DNA of 64,000 bases from the NCBI GenBank assembly GCA_026874595.1, contig CM049317.1, positions 54,353,118 through 54,417,117 of the forward strand. Reading direction: 5' to 3'. This DNA comes from Sipunculus nudus (Eukaryota; Annelida; Sipuncula; Golfingiida; Sipunculidae). How positions within the stretch are numbered: the first letter of the stretch is position 1; each line of letters starts with the position of its first letter. Positions 1 through 13,167 of the stretch are shown one piece after another. The notes under the pieces are model-generated. The model ran no database searches. It was not told the origin of the DNA and was given only the letters and a program-made list of their open reading frames with translations. The translations under genes were made by a program, and so were the position numbers.

Positions 1-840
1 AAATCGAGATGATCCGCATGGAAAACATTCATATGGTTATCTTCATCATCATTCAACATACAGCGCCCCCTACAGGACATAGACCTTTAATATAGAAAAC
101 ACCCTGACACCATTTAGTATTTGGATTGTTCGCATATATATGTATATTAATGTATATGTTACAATATGGAATAAACTGTTATCAGTAACCTACGTTAATT
201 TATTGTGTTCATGTGTATAAGGCCACCTGCCGGTAAAGAGGCAGATGATTAATTTTGCTAATTGACAACTAAAAACTGGTTAGGTTCATAGAGTATGCTC
301 AAACAGTTTATCAGGCAATCAACAAGAAGTCTGAGGACAACAGAGCTCGCCGGCATCGCAAGGATACATAATACGCCCGTCCTATGTCTTGTGACCTCTG
401 ACCTCATTGTGTATGCATGATTTTGGACATAACTGAACTCAGGCGAAATAACCAATTGATAAGTAGTTATGGTGCTCAGTGGTCGATCCAGGGTTTAGGA
501 TAAGGAGAAGTCCAACTCAGGAGGACTAATGACAAAAGAAAAAACAAGGTCTCCAGGTCCGGAAAAGGGCGGGGGTGGGGGGTCCAGGCAACAAAAATTG
601 GTCTTTACCCCTTAAAGAAGATTGCGGCTGCTGAAAAATGGAGTTTCTTGGCCCCCTGGACCTGCTTCTGGTGCTCTTCGTGAAAATCCATCAAAGCCCT
701 GGTAAGTTATCATGGCGACATTAAAAGTTAACAGATGGACACCACAAAGTGCCTGATGACCTCTGACCTCATTAGATATGCGTGCATTTTGCTTATAATC
801 GACTTTTGGCGAGGTAATCTATGGATAATGTCACAGAACA
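1..840. other. Upstream intergenic sequence, no gene seen
   Basis: AT-rich with two related GTGACCTCTGACCTCATT segments at about 390 and 757, a motif that recurs as a diverged repeat at 15100-15260 and 47040-47240. No open frame of note. Confidence 0.5.
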
Positions 841-1436
841 TTAGTGTAATAATTTTAATTGGAATATCTCCTTTAGCAATGGAGCAATGAGCCTAACAAA
901 AGAATTCGAACCTTACATTATAAACAAAGGGGGCCTGTGACCGTTACCGTTGATTTTTGGACCCCATGTTATGGCGGTATTCTTAACCCCCCCCCCCCCC
1001 CCCCCCATACAATACATATATTAAATATGAAAAAATAGGATCAGTGGCTGTTGCGTTATAAAGAGTTAACCCAAAACTTCTACTTGAGCTGGCTTGGGAT
1101 CTGTAAAATTGTGTTTGTTTAGTGCTAATAACCAGCCCAGAAATTAAAGTATGGGACAACTTTGAATTGTTCTGTCTGGGAATTACACAGTTCATCAGCG
1201 TAATAAGTTTAATTGGAATATCTTCATTAACAATATAGCCATGTGTTTACTAAAAAAAACTCTAACCTGACTTCTTCGTGAACAGCGATGACCTGTGACC
1301 TGGGCCTGTGACCTGGGCCTTTCACCTTTTGACCCCAGAATAGTAGGAGATGATTCCTCGCCCATATATACGATAAATACATGAAATGTGAAAACAATAA
1401 GGTAAGTGGTTGCCGAGTTAAAAAGAGTTAATAAAA
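841..1436 (+). repeat. Imperfect tandem duplication, about 355-bp period, upstream region
   Basis: TTTAATTGGAATATCT, GGGCCTGTGACC and AAGAGTTAA recur in the same order in 841-1078 and 1192-1436. A C20 run interrupts the first copy. Confidence 0.65.
987..1006 (+). repeat. Poly-C run of 20
   Basis: Homopolymer of C. Length is likely variable or uncertain in assembly. Confidence 0.9.
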
Positions 1437-1473
1437 AAAATAAATGAACTCTATACAGGGACGACGCCCAACG

Positions 1474-1503
1474 ACGTCGGGAGAACGGTATCTCTCCCGA
1501 CGT
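1474..1503. repeat. 11-bp perfect stem-loop
   Basis: ACGTCGGGAGA and TCTCCCGACGT flank an 8-base loop. GC-rich in an AT-rich setting; no known function. Confidence 0.6.
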
Positions 1504-2029
1504 TTGTTCCGGCGGGCTAAAAATTAAAAAAAAAAATAGCGTATGGTTCAAGGTACGAATATCGTCGACACAAAAAAAAACATCCATAGCATTCCCAAAT
1601 ATGCGAAGTGCAAGTAATCATATCAATGCAGAATCGAACTAAAGTGGTAGGAAAGAGAAATGATATTATTTTTCCGTAAGGATTATCGTAGCTTTGATAA
1701 AGTCCCTTTGATTAAACACGTAAAGTAAGGAAACTGAATGTTAAATAGTAATAACGTTTTGCTAGAGTAGAAAAGGGGAGCTCTCCTTTGGTTCCGCATA
1801 CACCTTGTCTGTAAGATACTGATATTTATGACATGTCTGTTACTTCACAGGTGGGGGAAGGAAAAACATACTGAGAAATAGAAAATAAGCGGTTATTAAA
1901 TAAAGATAGACGCAGAGTTTGCATCATGACGCTTTTAAAACCGGCCAAGATTTTGCCATTATAACCTAAATTTTCAAAATGTTTCTTCCCTATTGGAGGG
2001 GGTTGCCCACTTTTATAACCTCTCCTTCT

Positions 2030-2034
2030 CCCCC

Positions 2035-2065
<31 letters not shown>

Positions 2066-2069
2066 ACAC
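2030..2069 (+). repeat. Poly-C run followed by CA microsatellite
   Basis: About 22 C followed by about nine CA units. Confidence 0.9.
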
Positions 2070-2510
2070 CGACCCACACAACTCCTCCATCGCCCTGAAT
2101 ATACGTATCATCAAATAAGATTCAACAACACATTTAAAACGAATATTCATGCAGACAAAATAATGAAACAAAAGGACAGACATATGCATGTGTGATAATA
2201 TTCAGGGATTTAAAATTACAGAACCCTGCATGTGGTCTCTGCTTGTTTTCATCAGGACCAGGTGCCTGGAAAAAAATCGTGACATAGCCGCAAAATACGA
2301 ACAAACCAAGACACGCGGAAGATGGATTCTAGTTACTTGGAAAGAATCCGTAATATATAGTTCAATGAAAGGAATCTGACCTAGGGAGTAATGGTATGGA
2401 ACATATTTAAAAGTATTTAAACATTTTAAAGAAACATGATCTCAGCATTTAAACGAAGTTTATAGAGGTTCGTATTCTAAAGGTTTCTATCGTGGAATAT
2501 ATAATAATCT

Positions 2511-2600
2511 CAGTGGCGGACCTAGCTGGGGGCGGCAGGGGCGGCGCGTCCCAGGCGGCGCGTTTATAGAGGGGCGGCATTTTTGGGGATTCAATATCAA
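2511..2600. mobile_element. Solo end of a related hAT-like element
   Basis: CAGTGGCGGACCTAG followed by GGGGGCGGCAGGGGCGGC resembles the right end of the 3239-5266 element (reverse complement of 5200-5266) over about 80 bases. I found no matching partner end with a shared target duplication. Confidence 0.55.
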
Positions 2601-3238
2601 TCCAATATATGAAAGGCTCATGGCACCGTTTCATGTATTGTGTGCATTATTGAACAAATCAAATGACCTGCGTAAAGTACTTATACGCAGATTTCGAAGA
2701 ACACAATATAACTATCTGTAGTCTTGCAAAGTCAGAACGTCATCCGGATTCTGATCAGTCAAATAAAGGCGTGTATATCAACACCGTAAACACAGGCAAA
2801 AATTCCTAGGCGGCCATTTACAATGCAGGGAGAAACGCTACTTGAAGACAACGTGCCTCGATCATGAGGGTAAGGGGGCAGTGGGAGTACAGATTGTGAG
2901 AAAATGTTAAAAAAAAAAACATTCAAATAAATTCAGCTTCCTTGGTATGTATTAAGAATGTTCATTCCTGGATGAATTCTCAAAGATACAATCATATTTA
3001 AAAAACGTAATTTTTAAAGGACCAAAACCATATTAAAAAGACACCAAAATGCCTCTTGCGTATTTCCAAATTTTCATGCAACAGTCACATTTTAATACAA
3101 AGAACTGCATTATCCAGAACATCATGAGAACTACCTGAATTGCTACTTCATTTGTGAATGTACCACGGGTGATTGAACCTGGTGTTAATATGACCTGAAC
3201 ATTTATACTTAAAGTAAATAACCCCAATCTTTCACGCA

Positions 3239-5266
3239 CAGAGGCTTACCTAACCTCATTGCCGCCCGGGCGGTCTTAGAAATTGCCGCCCCACCAGAAG
3301 GCATTTTTTCCGGGGGGGGGGGGGGGGTCAACGTTAGTTTAGATAAACATCGGGCGATTATCCACAGCAATTCACCTGTCATGGTTTAAAATTGCTCTAA
3401 AATATAATGATGGTTGAAAGCAGTCAATGCATGGTGTAACGTGTACCAGCCAATCAAATCAGGGCAAAGTCTGGGATCTGCATGAAATCCTCCATTCACA
3501 CAACAAACGCACGTGGAATAGGTTTTCTTAACCTTCAAAACTGGACAAAATATATAAAAATATCACTTTAAATATTCTTATTATAGCCTTTTAGATGACA
3601 ACAACGCAGTTATTATACTGATATAAATTCATTAGCAGGGAATTCCTTCGCCACACATTAAAGAGCATGCAGTCATCTCCCTGCCAATGTTAATCAGAAG
3701 ATCGCTCTGACTTCAAACAAGAATATTTCATTACGAAGTGCATATAAAAGAAATGAGTTGTAACTAGAAAAAAAATTACTGGATACACATATAATGTGGT
3801 AACTTAATTTTTCATGTAAACACAATTTATGATTAGCTTAAACTCAACGTGGAAAAACTTCATTAGGTGAGTGTTATTCAATTCTCAAAGCATAAAAATA
3901 TCTTGTTACTTCTATAATTCCACCCCTTGTTACCGCATATGATAGCGCTATGACATGCATGCATGGTGCTGCAGAAGCAAAGCACTTACACTTTTGTCTT
4001 TAATCAAAACGCGTACTTTCATGAGTTATATGTAGACTGGGCATGTTTAATGTTTCAGGTATAAATAAATCCAATGTCGTGATATAAACTGACCTTTTTT
4101 GTTTAATTAAAATATCCTCAAAGTTAAAAACATGCTTTAATTCAAAGCAGCATCAATATCATTTTAGAATTAGTGATTATGATTCGGCATTTGCGAGATT
4201 TTATTATTGAACTTATGATCATTTGAAATATATCAATTATATATTTACTTGAAATGATTTGTCATAACATACAACAACTGTCTGTAGGTAGTGGATCATT
4301 AAACGGTTAATTACAGTATACAGGCAAATATATCTTTATTTCAGTTTTGAACTCTTAAAAAGTACCACTGGTACTTGATACGTATACTGAACGTGTGGCG
4401 TAGCGGCCAGGGCGATTCATCACGCCAGACATTTATAACAGATATATATTTGAAAGGCGATCTTAAAGATAAAATAACTCCCACAAAGGTCTGGGTGCGC
4501 ATGTGAAAGATTATTATTATTCACAAAATATTAAAGATTATGCAGGTCATGTTAACATTAAATTCTATAACCAGTGGTAAATCAAAAGACAGAAATTTAG
4601 GTAGTACTCAATATATTCACAAGACTATTGTGTAAGAGTATAGGTAATCATGGAAAAGGGCATATCAGGTTAATTTTTTGAGGCTCTTTAAATATCATGG
4701 AATTTAGGAGAATTTAAGAGTTCCAGAGTGGAAATTCTTTATACATTCTAAGGAAAGAGCAACAGAATTCATTCATATTTTCCTCACAATGTGTAATGTG
4801 AGGCCCACCAACCGTGCACAAGCGGCCATTGGTCTTCTGACAGGGTTTCTCCCTGGTTACTGCATCCCAGGGAATTATGTAAACGTAGACCGCCCTATAA
4901 TACACATCTTTGCATGGTGGTTAGATCATCGATGGCGTTCTGACATTGCAACACCGCTGATCTTATAAAGAAAAACAGATCTGTATTTCTTCTTGCGCAG
5001 CTTTGCTCTATAGAGATCGGTCGAAAATCATTTGGTTGGTTCTACTGCCCAGTTTATAGTTCCTGAAATTCTTGAAATGGGACACAGCCAAAAATAAACA
5101 CTAAACATTTACATTTTTTGTCACCAATCTGGAAAAGAAGGCCAAATTTGTACTTTTTTAAGGAACTCTTATGACACTTCATTATACTTATTACCCGAAA
5201 AGCCATCCCCAAAAATGTGCCGCCCAAGGCGGACCGCCCCTGCGGCCCCCCTTAGGTACGCCACTG
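3239..5266. mobile_element. hAT-like DNA transposon with 8-bp target duplication
   Basis: The left end CAGAGGCTTACCTAA and the inverted right end CAGTGGCGTACCTAA differ at two positions. The flanks 3231-3238 and 5267-5274 are identical (ttcacgca), a hAT-sized duplication. GC-rich GCCGCC blocks lie inside both ends. No transposase frame is present, so it is non-autonomous (2028 bp). An internal stretch at about 3448-3550 resembles 28420-28520. Confidence 0.85.
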
Positions 5267-5274
5267 TTCACGCA

Positions 5275-6892
5275 GACCTGTGTATGGCGTATTTTATCTT
5301 TAGGGTGGCACATGTGATTGTAAGTAAAATATTTCTATTATAGACGTCCAGGGTGGCTGTGGAGGAGGCCCACTGGCCGCTGTTCATACGTTGTATTTGC
5401 CTGTATTGATAAATGATTGTTCAGCTGATCCGCTATACCCTACGCGAATTATCTATCGGTGTATATGTGAAACAGTTTAAATGAACAACAAGGATATACC
5501 ATCTAAGTTGGTAAAATTAACTGGAATTAAATACGATACTAATGATTATTGAATAGTCATTCGTATAAATAAAACTGCGCAAGTGCAGAAGAAAGTCACT
5601 CATTTTAAAATGAAATTGCGCGAAGCACAGAAAAGATATTTTGATATGATGTTAGGCTGCTCAAGCAGCGGGTATAAACTGCAGTCACCAAATAAGGTCT
5701 TACTATGGTACGTTTTAAGTTAATCCCAATCGTGTTCATACATTGCCGTTGCCAAGGGGGAATTACAGGTTGTCGTCTGCACACTGGCATTTACGTAATC
5801 GGAAAGCCAAGAATGTTCCTTACATAGTAGAGCATATTTTTAAGATTTCCTGAAATGATTTGATTTCATATAGATTAAACAAATGTTGATTTTAAAAATG
5901 TTAAATCAATATTTTTCAGCCTTCATGTGTTCAGACATTCCCTTGACTGACTGAAGATGTATTTGCCACCTGGACATACAGCAGATTTGGATTCAGCACC
6001 TTTCATTGCCCCTGAATCAAATGCATGCCATGCATTAACATGATTTGCCTCCACGATTGAGAAGTTTGTAAAAATGAACCTGTACTAGGTTCTAGGATCG
6101 AAAGACGTCAAAGCCACCAAGCCAAGCAAGTGATAGAAAGACGTGAGGAGACTGGAGAGCAACAGCATCCAAATGTACAACGAAGAAGCCGGTACATACG
6201 TACGTTAGCAGGCGCGACAGCTCGGACCATGCCCGCAAAGAACCGGTCGCTAGGAATCACCGGATACATAAAGCCATTGTCGTCATCAACAGCAAGTGTT
6301 TAAATGTATAGTGTAATAAATGTGGGACCTGGAATAGATTCAGACTCTAGGGTAGAATTCAAGATAACACATTACCTAATGTAAGTATCGGGCCAACCAA
6401 GGATTGGTTAATATTCTAATCTGGGCTGGCCCAATTTTTAGACCCAGTTGTGGCTCTGTTAAATGAACATCTTAACAGAGCCACAACTGGGTCTAGCCCA
6501 ATTTCAAGTAAAATTAGAGATGGTCACTCCGTTTGTCGGGACTGTTTGCTTGGCCTATTCACCCAAAATGAACTGTATTGTAACACGTTAAAATGTGAGA
6601 TTATAAACATTTTATTGCAAACGTCTTTGTACCTTTGAATTCCGTGAAATTTTGCATATTATAAATTTGCTGTAAAATTTCCAAATTTCCAAAATGCTAT
6701 TAAATATCACATGAACCAATAATTAAAATTAGGGCCTACAACCAGCTTGGTCGGTATGGCGAGTAAACCTACATCGTTCGGTAGTGACGCCTATGGGCTG
6801 GTGAAGAGATTAATTTCTCGGGATAACTGAGACGGCTGATTCTGGATAACCCCAGCCATCCCTCGTAGCCGGCAGATTGTCAGAGTAAACAC
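5275..6892. other. PGAP1: Upstream region of PGAP1, probable promoter and 5' UTR at its end
   Basis: No clear gene. 6080-6300 is richer in GC and CpG and could be an exon or a retrocopy fragment, but no protein is recognisable. The last 160 bases before the ATG are likely 5' UTR. No TATA box or initiator can be assigned with confidence. Confidence 0.4.
6439..6495. repeat. Perfect 24-bp hairpin, 9-base loop
   Basis: Arms 6439-6462 and 6472-6495 are exact reverse complements (TAGACCCAGTTGTGGCTCTG and so on). It lies about 400 bases upstream of PGAP1 exon 1. It could be a small fold-back element or a structured transcript; nothing more can be said. Confidence 0.8.
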
Positions 6893-7036
6893 ATGTCAAA
6901 CATGGTCACTCCGCTTAGGTTCATATTTTTGCTGGGAATTCTGGCTTTATTTGGCCTTGGCGTGTATGATATGCTGACAAACTTTGAAAGCAATGGATGT
7001 GAGATGACCTACATGTTTGAGTGGCCGGAATATATC
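6893..7036 (+). CDS. PGAP1: PGAP1 exon 1 (start codon, membrane anchor)
   Basis: Starts at ATG 6902, or the in-frame ATG 6893. It encodes a short N-terminus, a hydrophobic segment rich in Leu, Ile and Phe that should anchor the protein in the ER, and the conserved CEMTYMFEWPEY motif (human CSMSYMFEYPEY). It ends at a gtaagt donor in phase 0. About 160 bases upstream may be 5' UTR; no TATA box is obvious. Confidence 0.93.
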
Positions 7037-10000
7037 GTAAGTATTTAGAATTACAAAACGTTGAATACACCAGTGGCAGTGATCACTGTAATTGATATAA
7101 TATTTGTAATGGCAGGTATCTGGGCCTGGTGGGAGTCATTAGTTTCAGTGTGTAATTTGTGGTTTATTGATTGGTTTGACAGTGACATTGCTGCAGTCGT
7201 GATGGCACAGTTGCCCAAATAGTTGGTACATCGAGGTCGGGCTGTTATATGAACCGACAGTTGTTCAGCTTCATTCTTATTGTAATACTGAATTATACCT
7301 TTTATGGGCATTGATACACTTTTCGCTTGTTAAAATATTCACTTTTAAAATATTTGTTCTAATTTCAGTTAAAGCCATGAAGCAAAATCTGAACAGAATA
7401 TCATTCAGTATGGTACGGAAACATTGTGAATGGTTAAACATAACCCATAGCTTTCGTGCTCTCTCCTTGCACTTCAGTTCCCTCCGCTGAGAGAGCCCTA
7501 GTACGAGGTGTTTGAAAACTGGAGACATGCCACTGGACAATAAAACCATAATCTCCCAGCTAAAAATGTGTCATATATAAGAATACAAACATATTTGTAT
7601 CATATGGTAACACAACGTACCACTTTAAAATCGTCATGTCCATTAAACAGTTGAATCAGGTAAGTCTGGATCTCAAGCGGTAAAAACACGCATGTCTGGA
7701 GGGATTTTCCTTGGAGTTCCCTATCATAAAACGTCATACCCATTTTCAACCTCCAGCGCAGAGTCAAGATATGTTGTGTTTATCATTAGCATTCATGATA
7801 AATTTCTGTACGGGGAATGATGCATCACACACGCCACCTGGAGATTGTCCCAGCTTTAGGAACAACTGTCAGGTCCAGGGAAGGTAAACTTTTACAGTGA
7901 GTACTGTTTAGGCATTAAAGCAGGGGTTACAACAAAATTTCTTGTTCAGGCGAATAAATTAACATTTTTTGCCCCTGAAGACGTAAGCTTCCCTGTTACA
8001 AACACAATATTGGATTTTATAGGAATTTTTGCTCAGTACAGGATTTATGTTCTCCAGTTTACTCAAAGCTTCATATGCGGCGAGTATCCATGGAATGGAT
8101 ACATACACCGCATTATAACATGCAGTTAGGTTAAACATAAAATGCTGTTTCCTTACAATTGGTAAAAATCTTATCATCATATAACTGCATTAAATGCGGC
8201 AATATCCAGGATCCTGGAAACGGCCGCATAAAAAGCTTCAAAGTAAACTGGAGAACTTAAAACCCTTGTTGGGGAAAAAATGTGTAAAATCCAATATTGC
8301 GTTAATGACTATGAAACTTTAAGTAATCTAAGGAAGATATAGTATTTTATTCGAATGACCAAGAAATTCAGCTAAATATTATGTTTTTGTATGTAAACAA
8401 GACTCACTTTTAAAACTTTGCAACCCTGGCGCTTGAAACTGTCTCAGAATCTGAAACAATGAACCGCATGACCTTTGCTTGCTGAGCCAACACAGCCTGT
8501 TACCACTGGTTACGTGTACAGGCAGCTGCCGGCCAGTTATGGCTGTGTTTATGTTTACACCTGTGATCGCGCCCATTCCACTGTTTTAACACTCGTTTAC
8601 AGGAATAAGCAAATGATTTCAAGGCAATATTTTGGCAGGTACAGATTTATTTTAAAGGGAATAAGCTACTTTTTGTATTAATTCAACCTGCTTTATAGGT
8701 GATGAGGCCCCTTTAAGATTGACGTATTAAGGCAGTTATTGCAATGTTTTCCATGTATTACAGATTAAAAAAAGACAAATTATTTCTGTTGTACCATTTA
8801 ATGAAAGCTTTGCCCATTTATGGTATGGACTCCAGTCAGAGCCATTATTAATTATCGAAGTCCACCTTTGTCGATTGATATATATAAAAATTATATATTC
8901 TTTTATACCAGAGAACCAAACATAGTTATCAGTTGTGGTAAGAATCAATTGTAAAAATCATATTAGATGATTAAAAGATTTAAAAAGACCAATAATCAAT
9001 TATTAATTGATTATTTTATGTACTATCTATTACTATCTTTTATGTAATATCTATTACCGTAAAATATGCCACATAGAATAATACCTTAAATATTAAACAA
9101 GTACAATCAGCCTACCTTTTAAATTACACTGAAAGATCAAGGTAATGGCTGGGTTGTTGACACATATTCAATGCGGCGAGATAAAGGTTTAATGCTGTGC
9201 CTTGACTTTCTCGTATCTCTGACAGGATTAGAATATTTTATCAGGATAACATGACTTCTTTGGATGTTCATACATAATTGTTTATGGTCGATTATGCAAT
9301 AATGCTTTCAATTTATTAGATTATGAAAAAAAGGACCAATCATTGATAGTATCAATTAATTCGCTCAACACTAGATATTTCAATACTGGTTTACTTTCTT
9401 TTCAGAAAATTCCACTGGATCCAGAAGTGGAAAAGGAATATCCACAGAATGGCTTATATGCATATGGTGAAGGGTAAGTAAGAGTAAAAGTTGATTGTAT
9501 TAGTTATGAAAATAAACATTGATAATGAGGTTCTGTTATAGCTCATTTGCATATGGGGGAAGGGTAGGTAAAACAAAATTTGATTGTAAGTTTACATTTT
9601 AATTGTGATGACTTACTCACCTGCAAGGGTAGGTGAAGTGAAATTCTGTTGAATACATGACTTATATGCAGGTTCAATGCTATCTTTCAGAACGATTCTT
9701 TCTAGTTAAAGAAAATATTTCCTTTCCTTTGTATGTAGATATAATGTTATGATAAGTAATCATATAATAAGGTAATTTTATGCAGTGACAGGAAGTAGAA
9801 TATCTGTTAATATTTATTGGGTATTTTCTTTGTATGGATACTATGGATTGACAGAATTGTTTTTTTTTTCATTTTATTGTAAATTTTGTTTTGTTAAACA
9901 ACTGTTTAGAAGCTAAATAAGATCTTTACAAATGGTTTGTGACTTTAAATCACTGTTTTATTTTTATGTTTTCAGGAGTTATGCCAGAATGATCAGGTTA

Positions 10001-13000
10001 GTATTACATATTGATACAAAGTCTTAAATTTTTACTTTATATTTGACCATTATGCATAAGCCACATGCTCAGAAAGAGGCCACGGGTCTGTGAGGTGACA
10101 CTAAATGAAATGTAAGTACATTAGCTATGGCCACCCCTCGCCGGGCTGGTATCCTGTTTGCTGGCAGCGGATACATGGCTATGATAAAATAGTCTTAATG
10201 TCATAACAGTTTGATGAAAATTTAACAAAGTGAAAGTGTAATATGACCTATATTTTAATAAGAGTATTATTAAGGGGACCTGTTCAAACTTGTGTAAGAT
10301 TGATCTTTTCCATTTCCAATAGCATTGATTTTACTTTATGTGATATAATGAGCTGTGCATGTGTATTATTTATTATTACTTAGAAATTGTTATATTTTTA
10401 TGTAAGAATATATATTGTGTCTACAGCTCCTTATTGCTTTATTGTGGGTCACTCTCATTAAAGGGACATAATCAAGAGCAACATCATGCCTATTCTTTCA
10501 CATTATCAGTTCAGTTTTGCATTATACAAAAGTTTCCCAGCAAAACCATCCCAGCACACAGTCTCAGTACTTTCCATTCAGCTGTTTAAAACTTTGTTAT
10601 GGCCCTGGGTATTTGTAAACACAGTCCACGTGTGTCTGTTTACCATAACAAGGCCATGTGGCCGGAGGTCTGATTGTGAGCAACAACACCGATTTTTCAG
10701 TCAGCGGGAACATGTATCATGTTTTAGGGATCAAGTCAGTGTGGGCATCTTATGATTGGCAGGTGTTGTGGCCCTGCGATGCAAAGAGTTCCATCCACTG
10801 TGTTTATGATGACACCTGTGAATACACCCGGGCCACTGTTATTAACATTTGTTTATAAGAGTGAGCAAACGATTTCAGGGCAATATTTTGGCAGGTACCA
10901 ATTTATTTTAAAGGGAAGAGGCTATTTTTAATTTAACATGATTTTTAGGTGATTAGGACCCTTTATGGTATATATAAAAACTTTTTTTTTATTTCAGTCA
11001 AAATAAATTTGAGGGAATACCTGTTCTATTTATCCCAGGAAATGCTGGCAGCCAAAATCAAGGTAAGAATTATACATTCCAAAGGTTCAAGTATAATTCT
11101 GTCACAGTAAAACATGCATACAGTGCACCAGGCATATATATTGAGTATTATCAACCTTATATCACTAGTATAAAGGCAAATGCATGTTGCTGTATTAACT
11201 GTTTGTAATTGGCCCAAAAAAATATGAAATAATTTGCGGGTTCTTTATGAGAAACTTTCTTTAATAAATACAATAAAATCTGAGAAATAGGAGATCTTTC
11301 ATCAGAGGTTAAATTGAATTACATCTGAATTATAATTTAAGGAAAGTATTTTTTCTTGAAGGAAATCCTACTGTCATTTGTGGGTTTATGTGTGATAAAA
11401 AAAGTGAAGTCCCTCATAAACTTTTCTTGCTGTACCACTGTGGTCCGTTTCACAACCTGCTGTCCACCTGTTTTTTGTAGTTAATTACTTAAAAATTTAT
11501 ATATTTCAATAATTTCCTAGAAAAACGCATATGGAAGTGACAATCTAATATGGCAATCAAGAATTTTACAATAAATCCCCAGTTTATGTTTCACAACTTT
11601 TAGTCTGTGTGTCCCTGCATGAGAAGCCATCTTTGTTTTTGCTGGTTATTATATTTTTTAGAGTGTTTATATGACATCATCCAATCAGCAGCTGTCAGTT
11701 GAGGTTGTTTCTGCATGTGATCAATGATCTTTACCGCCATGAGTGGGTCTGATATGTTGTAAAATATAGACTGATTTCTCATATTTTCAAATAATTATCT
11801 TTCTTAAATAAGGTGAAAAGTAGGTATTTATTTACCTTGTTGAAAATTAGGTCCTTTAATCCTCTGCTTCCCACTATAATTGTTTCCCTTGGAATGTAAC
11901 TAATACAAATTTTCATAGCAAAAAACAGGTGGACATGAGAGAATGAAAAGGACTATAGGTCTCCAAAATGGATGAATTTCCAAAAGTTACCTTTGGCCAA
12001 AGTATTTCAATAGTCAGAGAGATTTGTACTTTATATTTACTTTTGACCTTTACCTAATTTTCAAAGTCGTACTCTAGGTGATCCCCTATTTTTGGAGGGG
12101 TCTTAGTGATTCTTAGGAGTTGAAACATATAGTTTGAGATTGAATATTAAATTGACTACATAAATGTTTTTAAAATCTGAAGCTTCTCAGATACATGTTT
12201 TTATCTGAAATTATTAACCATTACAGTCCGATCACTTGGGTCTGTAGCATTGAGAAAGTCCAAGTCATCTAAAAGTATGATCCACTTCAACTACTTCGCG
12301 GCTGGATTTAATGAGGTAAAACGTTATTTGATTCAGTACATCCTTGTCTATTATTGGTTTATTTTTTATATTTCCTTTAGTTTAAATTTTGAAAATGAAA
12401 ATTACTTTATTATTTGCATTTTTAGCCAGCGTTTGCTTTTATTAAACTTAAGTGTGGTGTCCAATCTTGAATAAAATGGTGAATGAAATATTCACCAGAA
12501 TGGAATAGGCCTTTGTTTTGTAGAGTATTCAGTCTAAATTGTTTCAAATTTTCTACTAATATATAATTCTTAACAGATATGGATATGTTGCAGGGACTGA
12601 AAAATATATAAATATATATATATAGATATAGATATAGATATAGATATATATATATATATATATATATAAATCTAACCAAAATAAAGAAAGCTAGTTCTTT
12701 TCATTTTTATTTCTTTTAGCATTAAAACTTTTTCTGTCTTATCTGATAATAATCTTTATGTTAATTATAATGATTGATTAAGTGTTTGTATTCTTTTTGT
12801 TTTCAAGGAACCATATGGATTGACAGGAGCTCTTGAAGACAAGGCAAAGTATGTGAACCTGTGCTTGAAAAAAATCCTGAGTTTGTACAGCAAGCAGAAG
12901 AATCCTCCAAAAACTGTCATCTTGGTGGGACACTCAATGGTAGGGTCCAGTGATTTAGTCCTGTCCACACAGTCCACATCCAGGCCACTCAAGTCCATAT

Positions 13001-13131
13001 CTGAGATCTTAAAGTTCCAGTCCAAGTCCACTTTCTTCTAGTCCAATTCCAATACAAATCTTCTTATCAAAAGGAACCTAAAATGAAAATTTTAGATTAT
13101 CTTGTGTATTTTGTGTTCTCTCTCTCTCTCT

Positions 13132-13167
<36 letters not shown>

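Noticed and set aside
3231-3238. 2511-5266 as one 2.76-kb hAT element
   Set aside because: The flanks of 2511 and 5266 do not match, whereas 3239-5266 has an exact 8-bp duplication.
10458-10964. piggyBac origin (TTAA target) for family M1
   Set aside because: Copy C has TTAA at both ends but copy B does not at its right end, so the class is left open.
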